Positions 1-10,560 of a stretch of DNA of 64,000 bases are shown here, piece by piece. The DNA is taken from contig JAQOTA010000052.1 of NCBI GenBank assembly GCA_029532415.1, positions 1,736,001-1,800,000 of the forward strand, given 5' to 3'. This DNA is from Marasmius tenuissimus (Eukaryota > Basidiomycota > Agaricomycetes > Agaricales > Marasmiaceae). The notes beneath the pieces were generated by a model. It made no database searches. It saw nothing but the letters and a program-made list of their open reading frames with translations, and was not told the origin of the DNA. Each line of letters starts with the position of its first letter. Position 1 is the stretch's first letter. A program made the position numbers and the translations under genes.

Positions 1-60
1 ATATATGTACTAGTACATCTGATGGAAGATTTATACAACGATAGCAACAGCGACATGAAA

Positions 61-118
61 GGCACCAAGGACAGATCCTGCGGTGCGCGTCCGTACCGCA
101 AGGTGTGTCCTTGGTGCC
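61..118. repeat. Strong imperfect hairpin (13-bp outer stem, 6-bp inner stem)
   Basis: The outer arms GGCACCAAGGACA and TGTCCTTGGTGCC are exact inverted repeats at the two ends of the segment. Inside, TGCGGT and ACCGCA pair again, leaving small internal loops of about five bases each and a terminal loop of about ten bases. The element lies just beyond the 3' end of the RNase III/dsRBD gene and outside any convincing reading frame. It could be a 3'-processing or structured RNA element, or the trace of a small inverted-repeat element. Function is unknown. Confidence 0.6.
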
Positions 119-217
119 AGTGAAACGACTAGCAGAACAAGATGAAGCATGACAGTAACATTGTGTTTTCGAGGATTGCGAAGCATCCTGTGAGCGAGTC
201 GTCCAGTCAGTTGTCAC

Positions 218-1345
218 TCATAGATGAAACAGGTCAACCACAAAACACTCACACCAACCCAAATTCGCCCAAGCAATTCTCGCAGCCTCCTCCTTCGCAA
301 CTTTCGTATTCTTTCCAGTACCACGGCCGTATTCAACACCGTTAACTATGAGGAGTTAGATATAAAGTCTCAACCGGATAAGGAGGAGCGTACTAGTGCA
401 GCGAACAGTCCAGGTTGGTGCATGAGCAGGTCCAGTTGGCGGCGAAGGTTCCCATTTGAGGTCGCAATTTCTCTGTGCGGCTGTCTGGTTGATAAGTGCC
501 ACTGTGACCAAATTAGCAGCCGGTCTAGGAGCGTGCGTTCCAGGCCCGTTGGTAGGAGACTGGGGAGGTGGCGGAGCGTTGGGGACTGGAGGCGGTGCAG
601 ACATTGGTGGGGGTGGGGGTGGGGGTGGTGTAAAGTTCTGTGTTGACTGAGGCGGTGGTGCATATCCCGGATGTGTACCAAAACCTCCTTGGAAACCTGA
701 GGAGGAGTAAGAGGGTGGGTTGGTGAACGATGGAGGATCGGGCTCTGTGCCATTTAACGGCACATCGATGGGGTTGACACCAATTAACTGCGAAAGCCAT
801 GGGCCTACTTCATCCCCAGTCATTTGTTGGAAATGTTGCTGATAATATAGGGCCCCGACGATGGTATGGAAGTATTTCCGTTTTGCCTATCCTTTCATAA
901 GCTATAATCAAGGAATGAATGGTCATATGTACTCGCCTCGGAGGTCTCGAGTGGATTTATCCCGGGGCTACAGCCTAATTTCTTGTCGAGCTTATAACTG
1001 GTGATCCACCTGTCGTAGTTTTCAGGATTGGTGATGTTAGCGCGTTGCTCCTAGTGAGGCCACTTGTTAGCACACTGCGTTCGACTGCCAGAACATCAAG
1101 CTCACCTCCATCGCAAGTTTACTGAGCAAAGGTTTGTGACGGAATAGTTCTCGTGCTATAGTCATCTCCATAGCGTTTTCCCCAAGGACAGAGAGTCGAC
1201 CAGTGTCGCCCCACTGGTCATTGGCTTCATCGCCCCGCGAGATCGAGCTGTGAGTAAACACAGCCAGATGCAGATCAGTGTCCCTAATGGGAGGAAGTGG
1301 GGGGAGGTCGTCGCCAGACATCGATTCTTTGGGACCGAAGATCAT
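218..1345 (-). CDS. RNase III-like protein with C-terminal dsRNA-binding domain
   Basis: The N-terminal part resembles an RNase III fold: a 'HSS' motif, then a degenerate signature ending 'SVLGENAMEM' followed by helices. The canonical acidic catalytic residues are not evident, so it may bind RNA without cleaving it, like the mitochondrial ribosomal RNase III relatives. A proline-rich linker follows, then a dsRBD with 'GPAHAPTWTV' and, in the last exon, 'GRGTGKNTKVAKEEAA', the classical basic C-terminal dsRBD helix. I see at least four exons. One intron (839..936) appears to use a GC-AG donor. The last exon may also carry an intron (donor GTGAGT just after 'ANLGW') that would create a stop almost at once; unspliced, the frame stops at 218. 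Start 1345 or the in-frame ATG at 1321. Fungal MRPL3/L44-type or processing RNase III are both possible. Confidence 0.75.
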
Positions 1346-1867
1346 TGTAAGCGGAGAAGATTTGGAGGACAGGAAACTGGACCTACTTGTATCTTAAGAA
1401 TATCTTTTGACACGTGTACTAGAAGAATCATGAGGCGGATTAGCTTATTTGGCTTTGAGAATCATAACCTTGTGGAACGAACCTGGGTCAAAGCGCCCGA
1501 GGAAATCGAGAGATAGGGTAAAGGAGGCCTTGGGGGACCAGGAGTTAGTCGATGTAGAAAGCAAACACCCTGTCTGATATATCCAGTGTATGTCCAAAAA
1601 AACAATATATCGATAGGACCAGGTATAGAGGAACTCACCTGAGTCTTGACTGCGTTTCTAATCGCAGTCAAAGCGCAGCTGAGTGAGTGAAGAGAAGCAC
1701 TCGCTTCGAATCACGGTAATATATAACAACGGTCACGTGGAGAATCTCACCTTTGTTGCCTGCCAGTGCAGGGCCACCGAAGTTACTGGGCAAAGCTTCT
1801 TCCTTTTCCTCCACCAACTCAACTTACGTCCCGTCGCAGCAGTCGACAGCTACTGCGGGAGTTTGAC
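1346..1867. promoter_or_regulatory. Divergent promoter region between RNase III-like gene and POM152
   Basis: About 520 bp without a supported gene; both flanking genes are transcribed away from it. It holds two palindromic CACGTG sites (1411-1416 and 1734-1739), the core recognised by Cbf1/bHLH-type factors in fungi. Their use here is inference. Short open frames look random. Confidence 0.4.
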
Positions 1868-4800
1868 ATGTCAGCTGCTATCAAGCAGCAGAACACGAGG
1901 CCGTTAATACCCGAAAAATATTTGGATGTACCTTCCCAACGACTGTACTATCTCAGCTTGGGTCTCTTTTGTCAAGTGGGTGGACAGTTTAAATAGGGAG
2001 AAGCGGGAACTGACACCACTGGATAGGCAGCGAAAGCTTTGGACTTCTTCCGTTCGCTCGCTTCTGCGAACGGTACGCTGCACTTGTGCCAGAAATGGCT
2101 TCTCGTCGACTTTCTCTACTTTAGCTTTCTTTCCGTTTTGCGGATACCTCGACTCAATTACGGAAAAGCAGTAGTGGTACTGCAAATTGTGTCTCTGTGG
2201 TTCCTAGACGGGCTATTGTTTGGTGGTATCAGGTTGGACATTGGTGAAGGGCGAATAACTTCGGTAGCAACATCATCCAGTGCGTACAATGAATCGTCTC
2301 GTCATTTTCAATCTCTCACTGTAAACAGACCGCGTAGAATGGGCGACCACACCTCAGGCTTCCAGCTTCCTCGACGTTGTCGCGCCTTTTACCTTTGGGC
2401 TCCTCTCTCGAGAACAATCAATATCCTCCGACTCGCATCTCCTCGGTCAACACACCGTGCGCATGTCACCTATCAGTACTGCCCAGCTCAATCACGATGG
2501 AAACTCGTTCTGTTTGCCTGCCACGGGGTCAACGGTTCTCATCCCAGTGCTTCTTAACAATACTAATCCGACGCACCTGACGTACTCCATCACGCCTCTC
2601 GGTCGCCAGCCTCCCAACGCTCGAGATATAGAAACCGCCGAACTGGGCAGCAAAGAGCTGAAAGCCATAGAACATGCTCGCGTCGAGAGTCTCAAACTAG
2701 TACGTGCGGCAGCTTCGAATGAGGAAGAAGACGAATACGACGAATACGACGATTCCCCTGCGTCCAACGACCATTCCCATCCTAACCTACAAAAAACACA
2801 GTCGATTGTTCATATCAAATTATCCAAACCGGCCATCGTTCGGCTGGAGCGGGTCATTGACTCGTCTGGTGTGGAGGCGCGTCTTGTCATCCCCTCAGAG
2901 GCCCTCGTTGTGCCATGCCCCAGGGCGGAGTTCATTCGGGAGGAAAAACAGTCCTCGGACAATATACGCTGCATAGGCCAGGATCCGGACGTTCAGCTCA
3001 TGATGGATATCAGTGGGATCCCTCCATTGAGCCTGAGATGGTCGCGAGCCATCAATGGCAAGAAAGAAGGATTTCTCGTCGAAGGGATCGAAGGGGATGG
3101 GGAGAAACCTGTCAAATCTGAAACCGAGAGTGCACAAGTCAAATTACGCACCAGAACGACGCGTTCAGTCGCGGCCCCAGAGAAACTACGAGTACCGCTC
3201 ACTGTTTCGTTGAATACCCCTGGAGCGCACGTATATGCTCTAGAAGAAGTCATGGATGCCGTTGGCAATGTTATCTTCACTTCGCCTGATGGACGAACGG
3301 AGCACGACAAAACTGTTCAATCATTCAGAGTGCTACAGCGTCCCTCGATATCCTTCAAGTATTGCAGTCCTGGGAACCCTACTCCTCTACTCATCGGATC
3401 CGAAAGTCGCATGGTCGTTACCGCCAACGAGGCCGATCCACTCGATGCCCCGTGGTCAGTCGATCTCAGATACATGCCATCCGCTGAAGGAGAGAACGAG
3501 AAGTACAAGAAATACAAGCCTTGGAAGAAAACCCTCACCACGGAGGAAGGAAAGCGCGAGATCGTCATCCCGGCCAGTACTCCTGGTGAATACACGATCG
3601 CCAGTGTCCGAGGAAAGGTGAGAAATTGGTCGCATTTTTATCGCTGTTGCTAATAAAACTATCAAGTATTGCAATGGAGACGTTCTTGCTCCCGAGTCAT
3701 GTCCGGTGATCGAACGACCCAAACCCACAGCTGAGATTACTTGGAAAAAGATACATGAATGGTACGTTTGCTCAGCATACTGACGATCCTTTCTCTAACG
3801 ATACCATATAGCTCTGGTGACACTGGTGTCTCGGCTTCCCTTGTCTTGCACGGTACCCCTCCTTTCATCGTCTTCTATCGGGTTCAGAAGGACTCCGAGC
3901 CCCCTCGCGAAACGTCCAAGACCTTTACCACCTCCCGTGGGGAGTTCACTGAACAGCCTGAGCACAGTGGTCACTACACGTTCACGTTCACAAAGATTAG
4001 CGACGCCAACTATAAGAAAGTTGAACTTGATGGTCCAACTATCGACCAGATTGTTCATCCTCCTGCCCATGCCGAGTTCATCACTCGCGACGATGCCATG
4101 GGCGGAAGGAGGAAGAAGACGATCAGTAGTTGTGGGGGCAATATGGTCGATGTCGATGTCGAGCTTCGCGTAAGGCTGCGTTCGTATTCCCGCCACCAAT
4201 CATCGTCTGACGCCCTCTATTTTAGGGATCTGGACCATGGAATCTCGAAGTTCAAGTGGTTGGCCCACGGAGTACGGAAACGTTGCAAATCCCCAAAATC
4301 GAAAGTTCCAAGAAGACCCTCCAAATCCCTGTTCCTAAGAGTATCGACAAAGAGGGTGGAAACTTTGATATTGACCTGGGTGAGTACTCCCGCATTGATG
4401 TTCAGTGTTTTCGCTCCGATCCCTGATGCCCGTTTAGTTAGCGTCGAGGACAAGTATGGCTGCAAACGAAGCCTTTCTGTTCCCGGAATTTCGGTGAAAG
4501 TTCGACGACTGAAGCCCACCGTCAAGTTCTATGGTGCGGATGGTAAACGTCAAGTTACAGTTCTTGAGAGCGAACTTGCGAGTCTCCCTCTGAGACTAAC
4601 TGGTGAAGGAGTAAGTCTCCCGTTATCACCATTCGTCCTGAATACTCATTTTCTCGCAACAGCCATGGCGCGTGAAGTACCGCCACGTAGTGAACGACCA
4701 ACAAAGAACATCTTGGGCCAGCCTTAACACGCCCAATGATGCTCTCAAGGTCACGGAGAAAGGAGAATACGAGCTCTTGGAGGTTCGCTATTGTTCCCTC

Positions 4801-6400
4801 TGTGACATGGACCATTTTCTGATGTCTATCTAGATTCTTGATTCTCAATGTCCCGGCACTGTGGTAGCTGATGCCTCCACATACAAAGTCGACTGGGTTC
4901 CCAGGCCAGTAGCGAAGTTATCATCCCAGACTAAAGCCGTGTACGAGCCTTTCAACAACTCTTACGTTCTCCCTTCTATCTGTGAGGGTCGAGACGATCA
5001 TGTGGACCTTGAGTTAACTGGTAAGTGCCCCGCAATCTATACAAGTTCTGTCTCATTTTCGGATATCAGGCCGACCGCCCTTCCAAATCATGTATAACAT
5101 CGCTCAGAACACTGACAATGGTGGGATCAAGCTAGTCGACCAACCAGTGTTCAACAGCATCCAGCATCGCACCAGAGTACAACTTCTCACGTCAAGTCCT
5201 GGTCGGGTATACTACGAAGTTAAGCAGATTGGTGACTATTCGTATCCTCTCGACCAACATAAGGAGACACTTTTGCCACGATCTGAGCGTCTACTCTTCG
5301 AGCAACAAGTATCGATGCGTCCCTCAGCACAATTTAGGAATCGGAACAGGATATCTTACTGCCTGAACGATCACTTCGTACCCCTGGACCGACTCTCGCC
5401 CGATGGTGTCATCACCTTCGAGGGAACACCGCCATTCCAACTCGAACTATCAATCAAGAATCTCGCTGCAAGCACAGTTGACCATACGACCGTACAAGTA
5501 CAAGATCATTCATGGAAGATTGAACTCGAGGCATATCAGTTCAAGTCTATTGGCCCGCATCTTGTAATCATCGAATCAGTGGCTGATGCGTCCGGATGCC
5601 CTCATGCTGCACTGGATCCAATCACATCCTCGATCTGGGTCGACGTATCCGAAACAGCTGCGATAGTACCATTCGACAGGCGGGAAGACTACTGCGTCGG
5701 TGATGTAGCGCAGTTCCAGCTGGAAGGTACACCCCCGTGGTCAATTGGGTGAGTGAAACTATGTTTTCCGGATGTTTATCGGTGGTTCTAACTAAAAACT
5801 GGGGTTCTCTCACAGTTATCGCATCAACGGGAAGCCGTACACACAGGAGGCCAAAACATCTCCATTCGCACTACTTCAGCAACAGCCCGGAGAGGTGGTA
5901 GTAACGTCAATTGCACACCAGCAAAAGATGTGCAAGGCTTCTATCACCGACCTGCGGTTTAACGTCCACCCGCTCCCGTCTGCGCAGGTTGGCCATGGGA
6001 AACGGATATATCAAGATATCCACGAAGGTCGGGAAAAAAATCCGAATTCAGTACTCTTCACTCTATTGACACCTTTTTATCCGCAGGCGATCAAGCAGAG
6101 ATTGTTTTCACACTCAAAGGAGAACCTCCGTTCACTTTCACATATCAACGGGCAGAACTCAGCAGTAGAAGCGGTAAACAGGGCAAGGTTCTAGAAACCC
6201 ATACTGCCTCTCGTATTTTCTCAAACGAGTACTCTATTTTCTCTGCACTGGAAGGTGGGCCGCTTTACATTCATCGTATTTGGGCGCCATTGAATGTGTT
6301 CTCTCCTTCAGGAACATGGACCGTAACATCGATCTCAGATCGCTACTGTCGTTATCCACCAACATCCGCGGACGCGAGCGCAGACCGGCCACGCCGATAG
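1868..6400 (+). CDS. POM152: Nuclear pore membrane glycoprotein Pom152
   Basis: A transmembrane ring nucleoporin that anchors the nuclear pore complex in the pore membrane. The start is ATG 1868, opening with the family hallmark 'IPEKYLDVPSQRLYYLSLG'. An intron at 1976..2026 leads in frame to 'WLLVDFLYF' and 'RIPRLNYGKAVVVLQ', the second and third hydrophobic segments, then 'LLGQHTVRMSPISTAQLN'. The rest is a long lumenal region of repeated Ig-like folds, each with prolines and 'GTPPF' or 'GIPPL' turns (for example near 3020, 3850, 5060, 5430, 5740 and 6130), as expected for Pom152. It ends 'TSISDRYCRYPPTSADAS' at TAG 6398-6400. The gene has many short introns and the exon between about 2264 and 2357 is the least certain. 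It converges on the pyrophosphatase gene, with 140 bp between stop codons. Confidence 0.93.
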
Positions 6401-6540
6401 TGCTCGTCACTGGTCAGGTTACTCTATCTACATCCGGGGTCTTCTTCAAAAACACACACAGCTGTATACCGTAACGAGCCTACTAATGATTTTTGTACGA
6501 TTTAATGATGCTTTTACTACACGTTCTTCTACGGAGAGCC

Positions 6541-7748
6541 TCAGACTTGAGCGGATGAGATGTAGAACCATTTTGAGACGGATGGGTCGATGCTGGCAGG
6601 GGGCTTCCTGGAGTCGGCAGGAATGCTGGTGTAGGCTTGATCGTCCCTCCTGACGAAGCCAGGAGAATTGGAGATGGTGATGTTGCGGCTATTAGAGAAC
6701 AAAAAATATCAGAAATGGTCGTTGGGCCAATAGGGATCCACGCACGTAGAGAGGCCAGGAACCTCGGGAGATTCTCCAGTGATAAGACGGCGCCATGCCT
6801 CGTGACACTCGTGGATGATCTCGGTGGCATAGCGCTTGTTCTTGGCTTCACCAGAGAAGGCGAAAGTGTTCTCGGGCTTTCCATCGGGGATCTTGTAAAT
6901 CCTGCAATGCGGCAAGTCAGTAAGTATATGCGCAAGCCATGTGCAAGTGCGTAATCGCTATGATAAGTGGGGCATAAAAACGTACCTGAACCACTCGTTG
7001 GTAGCCCTGATCAAACCGGGGAGATGCCTCTCAACGTCCTCAATGTCGTTGAGCTTGGCAGCAAGAGGGTCTTGGACGTCGACGACAATGACTTTCCAGT
7101 CGGTTTCGCCTTCGTCGAGAAGGGCCATAATCCCGAGAACCTTGACTTGCTTCACCTGGCCAACGTATCCAACCTGTTCACCGATCTCGCAGACATCGAG
7201 AGGATCGTTGTCACCCTTGGCCTTGGTTTCAGCGTGGGAATGGTTTGGGTCTTCCCAGGTCTTGAAGAATGGAGAGAGAGAAAACGAGGTTCGTCAGGAT
7301 GTAATGACGCGGAAACGATGATCGACGACGCACCTGAGGGAAAGCACCATAGTTCCAGATGTACCCGTGGTGAGGGAAGCAGTTGCGAACATAGCGAAGA
7401 CGGCCTCTCTTGATGTCCTGCTTGATGGGGTTGAAAGCCTCGTCCTTGGAAATTTCGAGTTTGGCGTTGGTCCAACGAGGAACTTCAACAATCATGTTGA
7501 AGATTCCGTTGTTCTGGTCGGCAAAGAGAGGGATATCGTGCCATGGAGAAATGACAGAGCCATTCTGCTCGATGTAAACACGGTGCTCTGGAAGAGACCT
7601 GAGTCGAACGTCAAAAAAATCGATACCACCTGCGAAACCTACCCAGGGTGTTGGCTGCCCCAATCTGACGGGGGCTATATTCTGAATTGACAGTGAATGA
7701 GCGAAGTAGAACGAGAAAAATGATGAAGAAAAACGTACGGTTAGCCAT
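6541..7748 (-). CDS. IPP1: Soluble inorganic pyrophosphatase
   Basis: Family I pyrophosphatase, hydrolysing PPi to two phosphates and so pulling biosynthetic reactions forward. The spliced N-terminus reads [16 protein letters not shown] then '[10 protein letters not shown]', using a 10-nt first exon and a phase-1 intron. Landmarks include '[12 protein letters not shown]', '[18 protein letters not shown]', the metal-binding '[12 protein letters not shown]' with its three aspartates, '[16 protein letters not shown]', '[11 protein letters not shown]' and the C-terminal 'KWFYIS'. All catalytic residues are present. An in-frame ATG at 7829 would add 27 residues (Arg/Ser/Leu-rich, no acidic residue) and might encode a mitochondrial presequence; I chose 7748 because it matches the usual cytosolic start. 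Confidence 0.95.
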
Positions 7749-8138
7749 ACTAGAATTAGAACTGGAAGAAAGTAGACGTTGGTGAAGAGCAAGGCGTTGC
7801 GCAGCCTTATTTGTACCGTTCTTGCTCATAAATAATAATTGGGGCGGCTGTAAGGCAAACTATTTGCTTATCCGTCGTCATCTTATCGTCTGTCATCAGC
7901 AAAACACAATAAAGCACGAATTCGCACCACTGTTGCTCTAGAGAATGCTCTTTGCATTAACTTCTCTCCTCCGAGCCGAGTTCGGACGTATTTTGGGATG
8001 TAGTAACGAGTAAAAGGAGAAGGGGTGGCGTCCTTATAAGCGCGGAAGAGAACGGAAGGTTATTACGCATCGCGAAGAGCAAATTGTCCAGCTCAATATA
8101 GTGTAGTATGTAGTTGTACAAAACGTCCCTAATGCTGG
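7749..8138. promoter_or_regulatory. Upstream region of IPP1 / 3' flank of GCP4
   Basis: About 390 bp on the 5' side of IPP1 and the 3' side of the minus-strand GCP4 gene. Its right-hand end at 7749-7829 remains open in the IPP1 frame (possible N-terminal extension). Nothing else is recognisable. Confidence 0.4.
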
Positions 8139-10462
8139 TTATTTCACTCCTCCTTGTGCAAGAATATCCTCCTCCGCCTTAAAAGTTGTTTGCTTCCATT
8201 TGAACTTGGTGAAACTGTTGTTAAAGTCTAACCGTAGCAGCAGTCGTTCAACGTGTCGTCGTACGTCTATCCTATCACCATCCACAGCTTTTCCGACTCG
8301 CGAAATATTGAACGTTGTATGGTTAGCTATGGTAGCGTTCATGTGAATCGACTTTGACGCGTCGGTAGACGTGAATGGTTGTTGCAATGTTGAACTCGAC
8401 AGTTGTTCGTAAAAGGAGTTGAGAAGATCGTGAAGGGTCTAATAGAAGTGTAAGTGTGTTTCCATTGTACAGGTACCGAAACTGACCTCGTTAATATCGG
8501 CAACAACAATATGGCGTTCACGAACCAGTACCCCAACTTCCTCCGCGCCTCCTTTCATACTCCCTTCAAACAGCAAAGCTGGGAGAATGTCCCCACCCCA
8601 CCGTTCCACCTGAGCGACAAATCGCTCACAGATTTCAAATATGTGCGAGAGAATGGTCGTCACTTCCGGATTCGTGAGAAGACACCCAGTCAACAGCCGA
8701 TCCAAGTATGATGCATGAATTTGCCGGAGGGTAGTGAAGTCCAATCGTGCGGACCCAGTGATGTTCGAAGCAGCACTACGCGATGGCGGTATCGACTTCA
8801 CGCTACCCGTAGACTGAGCTCCTGGGATTCCCTTCTTATCCTGACCCTGCGCCAACTCCCGCTTCAGTTTCAAATACTCAACGTCCACCACGTCGATCAT
8901 GATATACCCGAGCAGCGTGTCCAAGAACCACCCCATATCTCTCACAACACCCCATCCGCAACGCAGTAAGGCCGACCGTGTCGCCAGATCTTCAGCCGTA
9001 CCGCCTTCTCCCAGGCCTGTCCACCGTCGGCGTGCCCTTTGAGAATTCGATAGAGAAGTCCAACACGTGTGGATATTCGTGTGCGTCTTTCGTAGGGCAG
9101 ATAAATACGAGAATAGTGCCGCGTATGCGGCCAGATCGGACTGGTGGACAAATAGATCGAGAGGCCACTCGACAGAATAGTTGAGGGCAAGAGGGGTTCC
9201 CAAAAGCTGGGAATTGAAGAGTGACATATCCAATGCCGCCGGGTGAACAGTGGAAGCCGAAAACGACGTAGTTTGGCGGAGGTTAGGAGCAGAGCCTAAC
9301 GATGGAAGGAGAGGGCGAAGAGGACCTGTCGGCATGGAGAAACGGAGCCGGGACAAGGACGGATCTTGTTGGGCGGTTGTACCTAGCGAAGCACGGAGAA
9401 TCGCAAGGTTCAAGTCCTGTTCGCGTATCATGGATGTAGCACCAGCACGCACAGTCAGTCTTGATAACTTCAATCGATCGATTTCCCGTATCAACGAGAG
9501 ACTGAACTCTCCATTGCGGAGAAGGAAGTAATCAGCTCTATGAAGGATTAGCTACGCGAGACAGACAACATGTTGAGAACGTACAAGGAATCCACCGCAT
9601 CCTCCACTGCCTCCATGGTCAGAACATTGAGCCAAAGCCATTCACTGACGCTGGTCCTTATCTGAGCGATGAGCCTGTCGAAATTGGTGCTGTCATCTGG
9701 ATATACGTCCTCTAATGATATTGCGTGTTCCAATGCCAAACTGGCAGGAAGTTGTTTCTGCCATTTAGCGGCTTTGACAGTGGCGATTGCTCGCCCAACA
9801 TATAGGATGGAATCGCGCGATTGTGCTGAGACGCAAGAAGGCATTGAGCCCTCTAAGAGCGTAAACGATTCAGAGGCTAGTGGATCCTTGGAGGATAGGG
9901 TTCCATGGACCACGAAAGCGATGAGCTGTGTCGTCCACACGCGTTCAACCGCTTGGCAGAGAAAATGGAAGATATGTGCAATTCGGTGTACCCCCGTTCT
10001 CGAGCGTTCAAGGAGTAAATCAATCAATGGTCCGGGCTGCCAATGTGTCTGAGCCTCTAACTCTTCGATCAACGCGGTAAGCGCGACCATCGGCGCGTCC
10101 CATTCTGAGAATAACGCGCGAATCGACGAGAGTGGTACAAAAGAACCACTTGCGACCAAATTTGAATCACGTCGGAGGACTTTGGCCTCGGTGTTGATTA
10201 CCAAGGATTCGTATTCGTCCTTGAGAATATGGTTGATAGCAGCACATAAAGCACAGATGTATCGAGAAGATGACGAACTTGTTGATAGAGATTTACATGA
10301 TGATTTTATTCTGCGATAATTGAGAGCGATTTTTCCTAATGATTCGAGGCACTGCTGTTCACCGGGATGAAGCAGAGGGGTGAAAGAAGGATGAATTGTA
10401 TGGTCTTCTGGAAAGAGAGAGGATGGATGGCCAGCGAGAACCAGGAGGACCTCGGAGATCAT
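8139..10462 (-). CDS. Gamma-tubulin complex component, GCP4-like (Spc97/Spc98 family)
   Basis: The N-terminus 'MISEVLLVLAGHPSSLF' followed by 'LLHPGEQQCLESLGKIALNYRRI' is the typical GCP4 opening. Later come the GRIP1-like helical region ('YICALCAAINHIL', 'LEAQTHWQPGPLIDLLLER') and the GRIP2-like C-terminal part ('NYSVEWPLDLFVHQSDLAAYAALFSYLS' region, 'LQIHASYLDRLL'-like helix, 'RLLLRLDFN' and an ending in 'ILAQGGVK'). Members of this family assemble the gamma-tubulin ring complex that nucleates microtubules at spindle pole bodies. The start is ATG 10462; an in-frame upstream ATG at 10624 exists but would overlap the divergent TBC gene. Stop TAA at 8139-8141. GCP4 fits better than GCP5/6 because the protein is short (roughly 700-750 residues). 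Confidence 0.87.
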
Positions 10463-10560
10463 CGCGGTTGTTGTCCAAGGTACGCGGGGCACTGCCACTA
10501 GCAACTGCACGCTCGTTGCCTGCAACGGGTATTGGACCTTTTCCTTCTTCAACGACGCCC
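10463..10560. promoter_or_regulatory. Short bidirectional promoter (98 bp) between GCP4 and TBC genes
   Basis: Only 98 bp separate the two divergent start codons, so the core promoters and 5' UTRs must overlap. No TATA box is evident. Confidence 0.45.

Noticed and set aside
61..118. Hairpin considered as a bacterial-type terminator or riboswitch
   Set aside because: The region is clearly eukaryotic nuclear DNA and no T-tract follows the stem.
10396..10560. Extension of the TBC frame to ATG 10396
   Set aside because: It would run into the GCP4 coding region on the other strand; ATG 10561 fits a compact divergent arrangement better.
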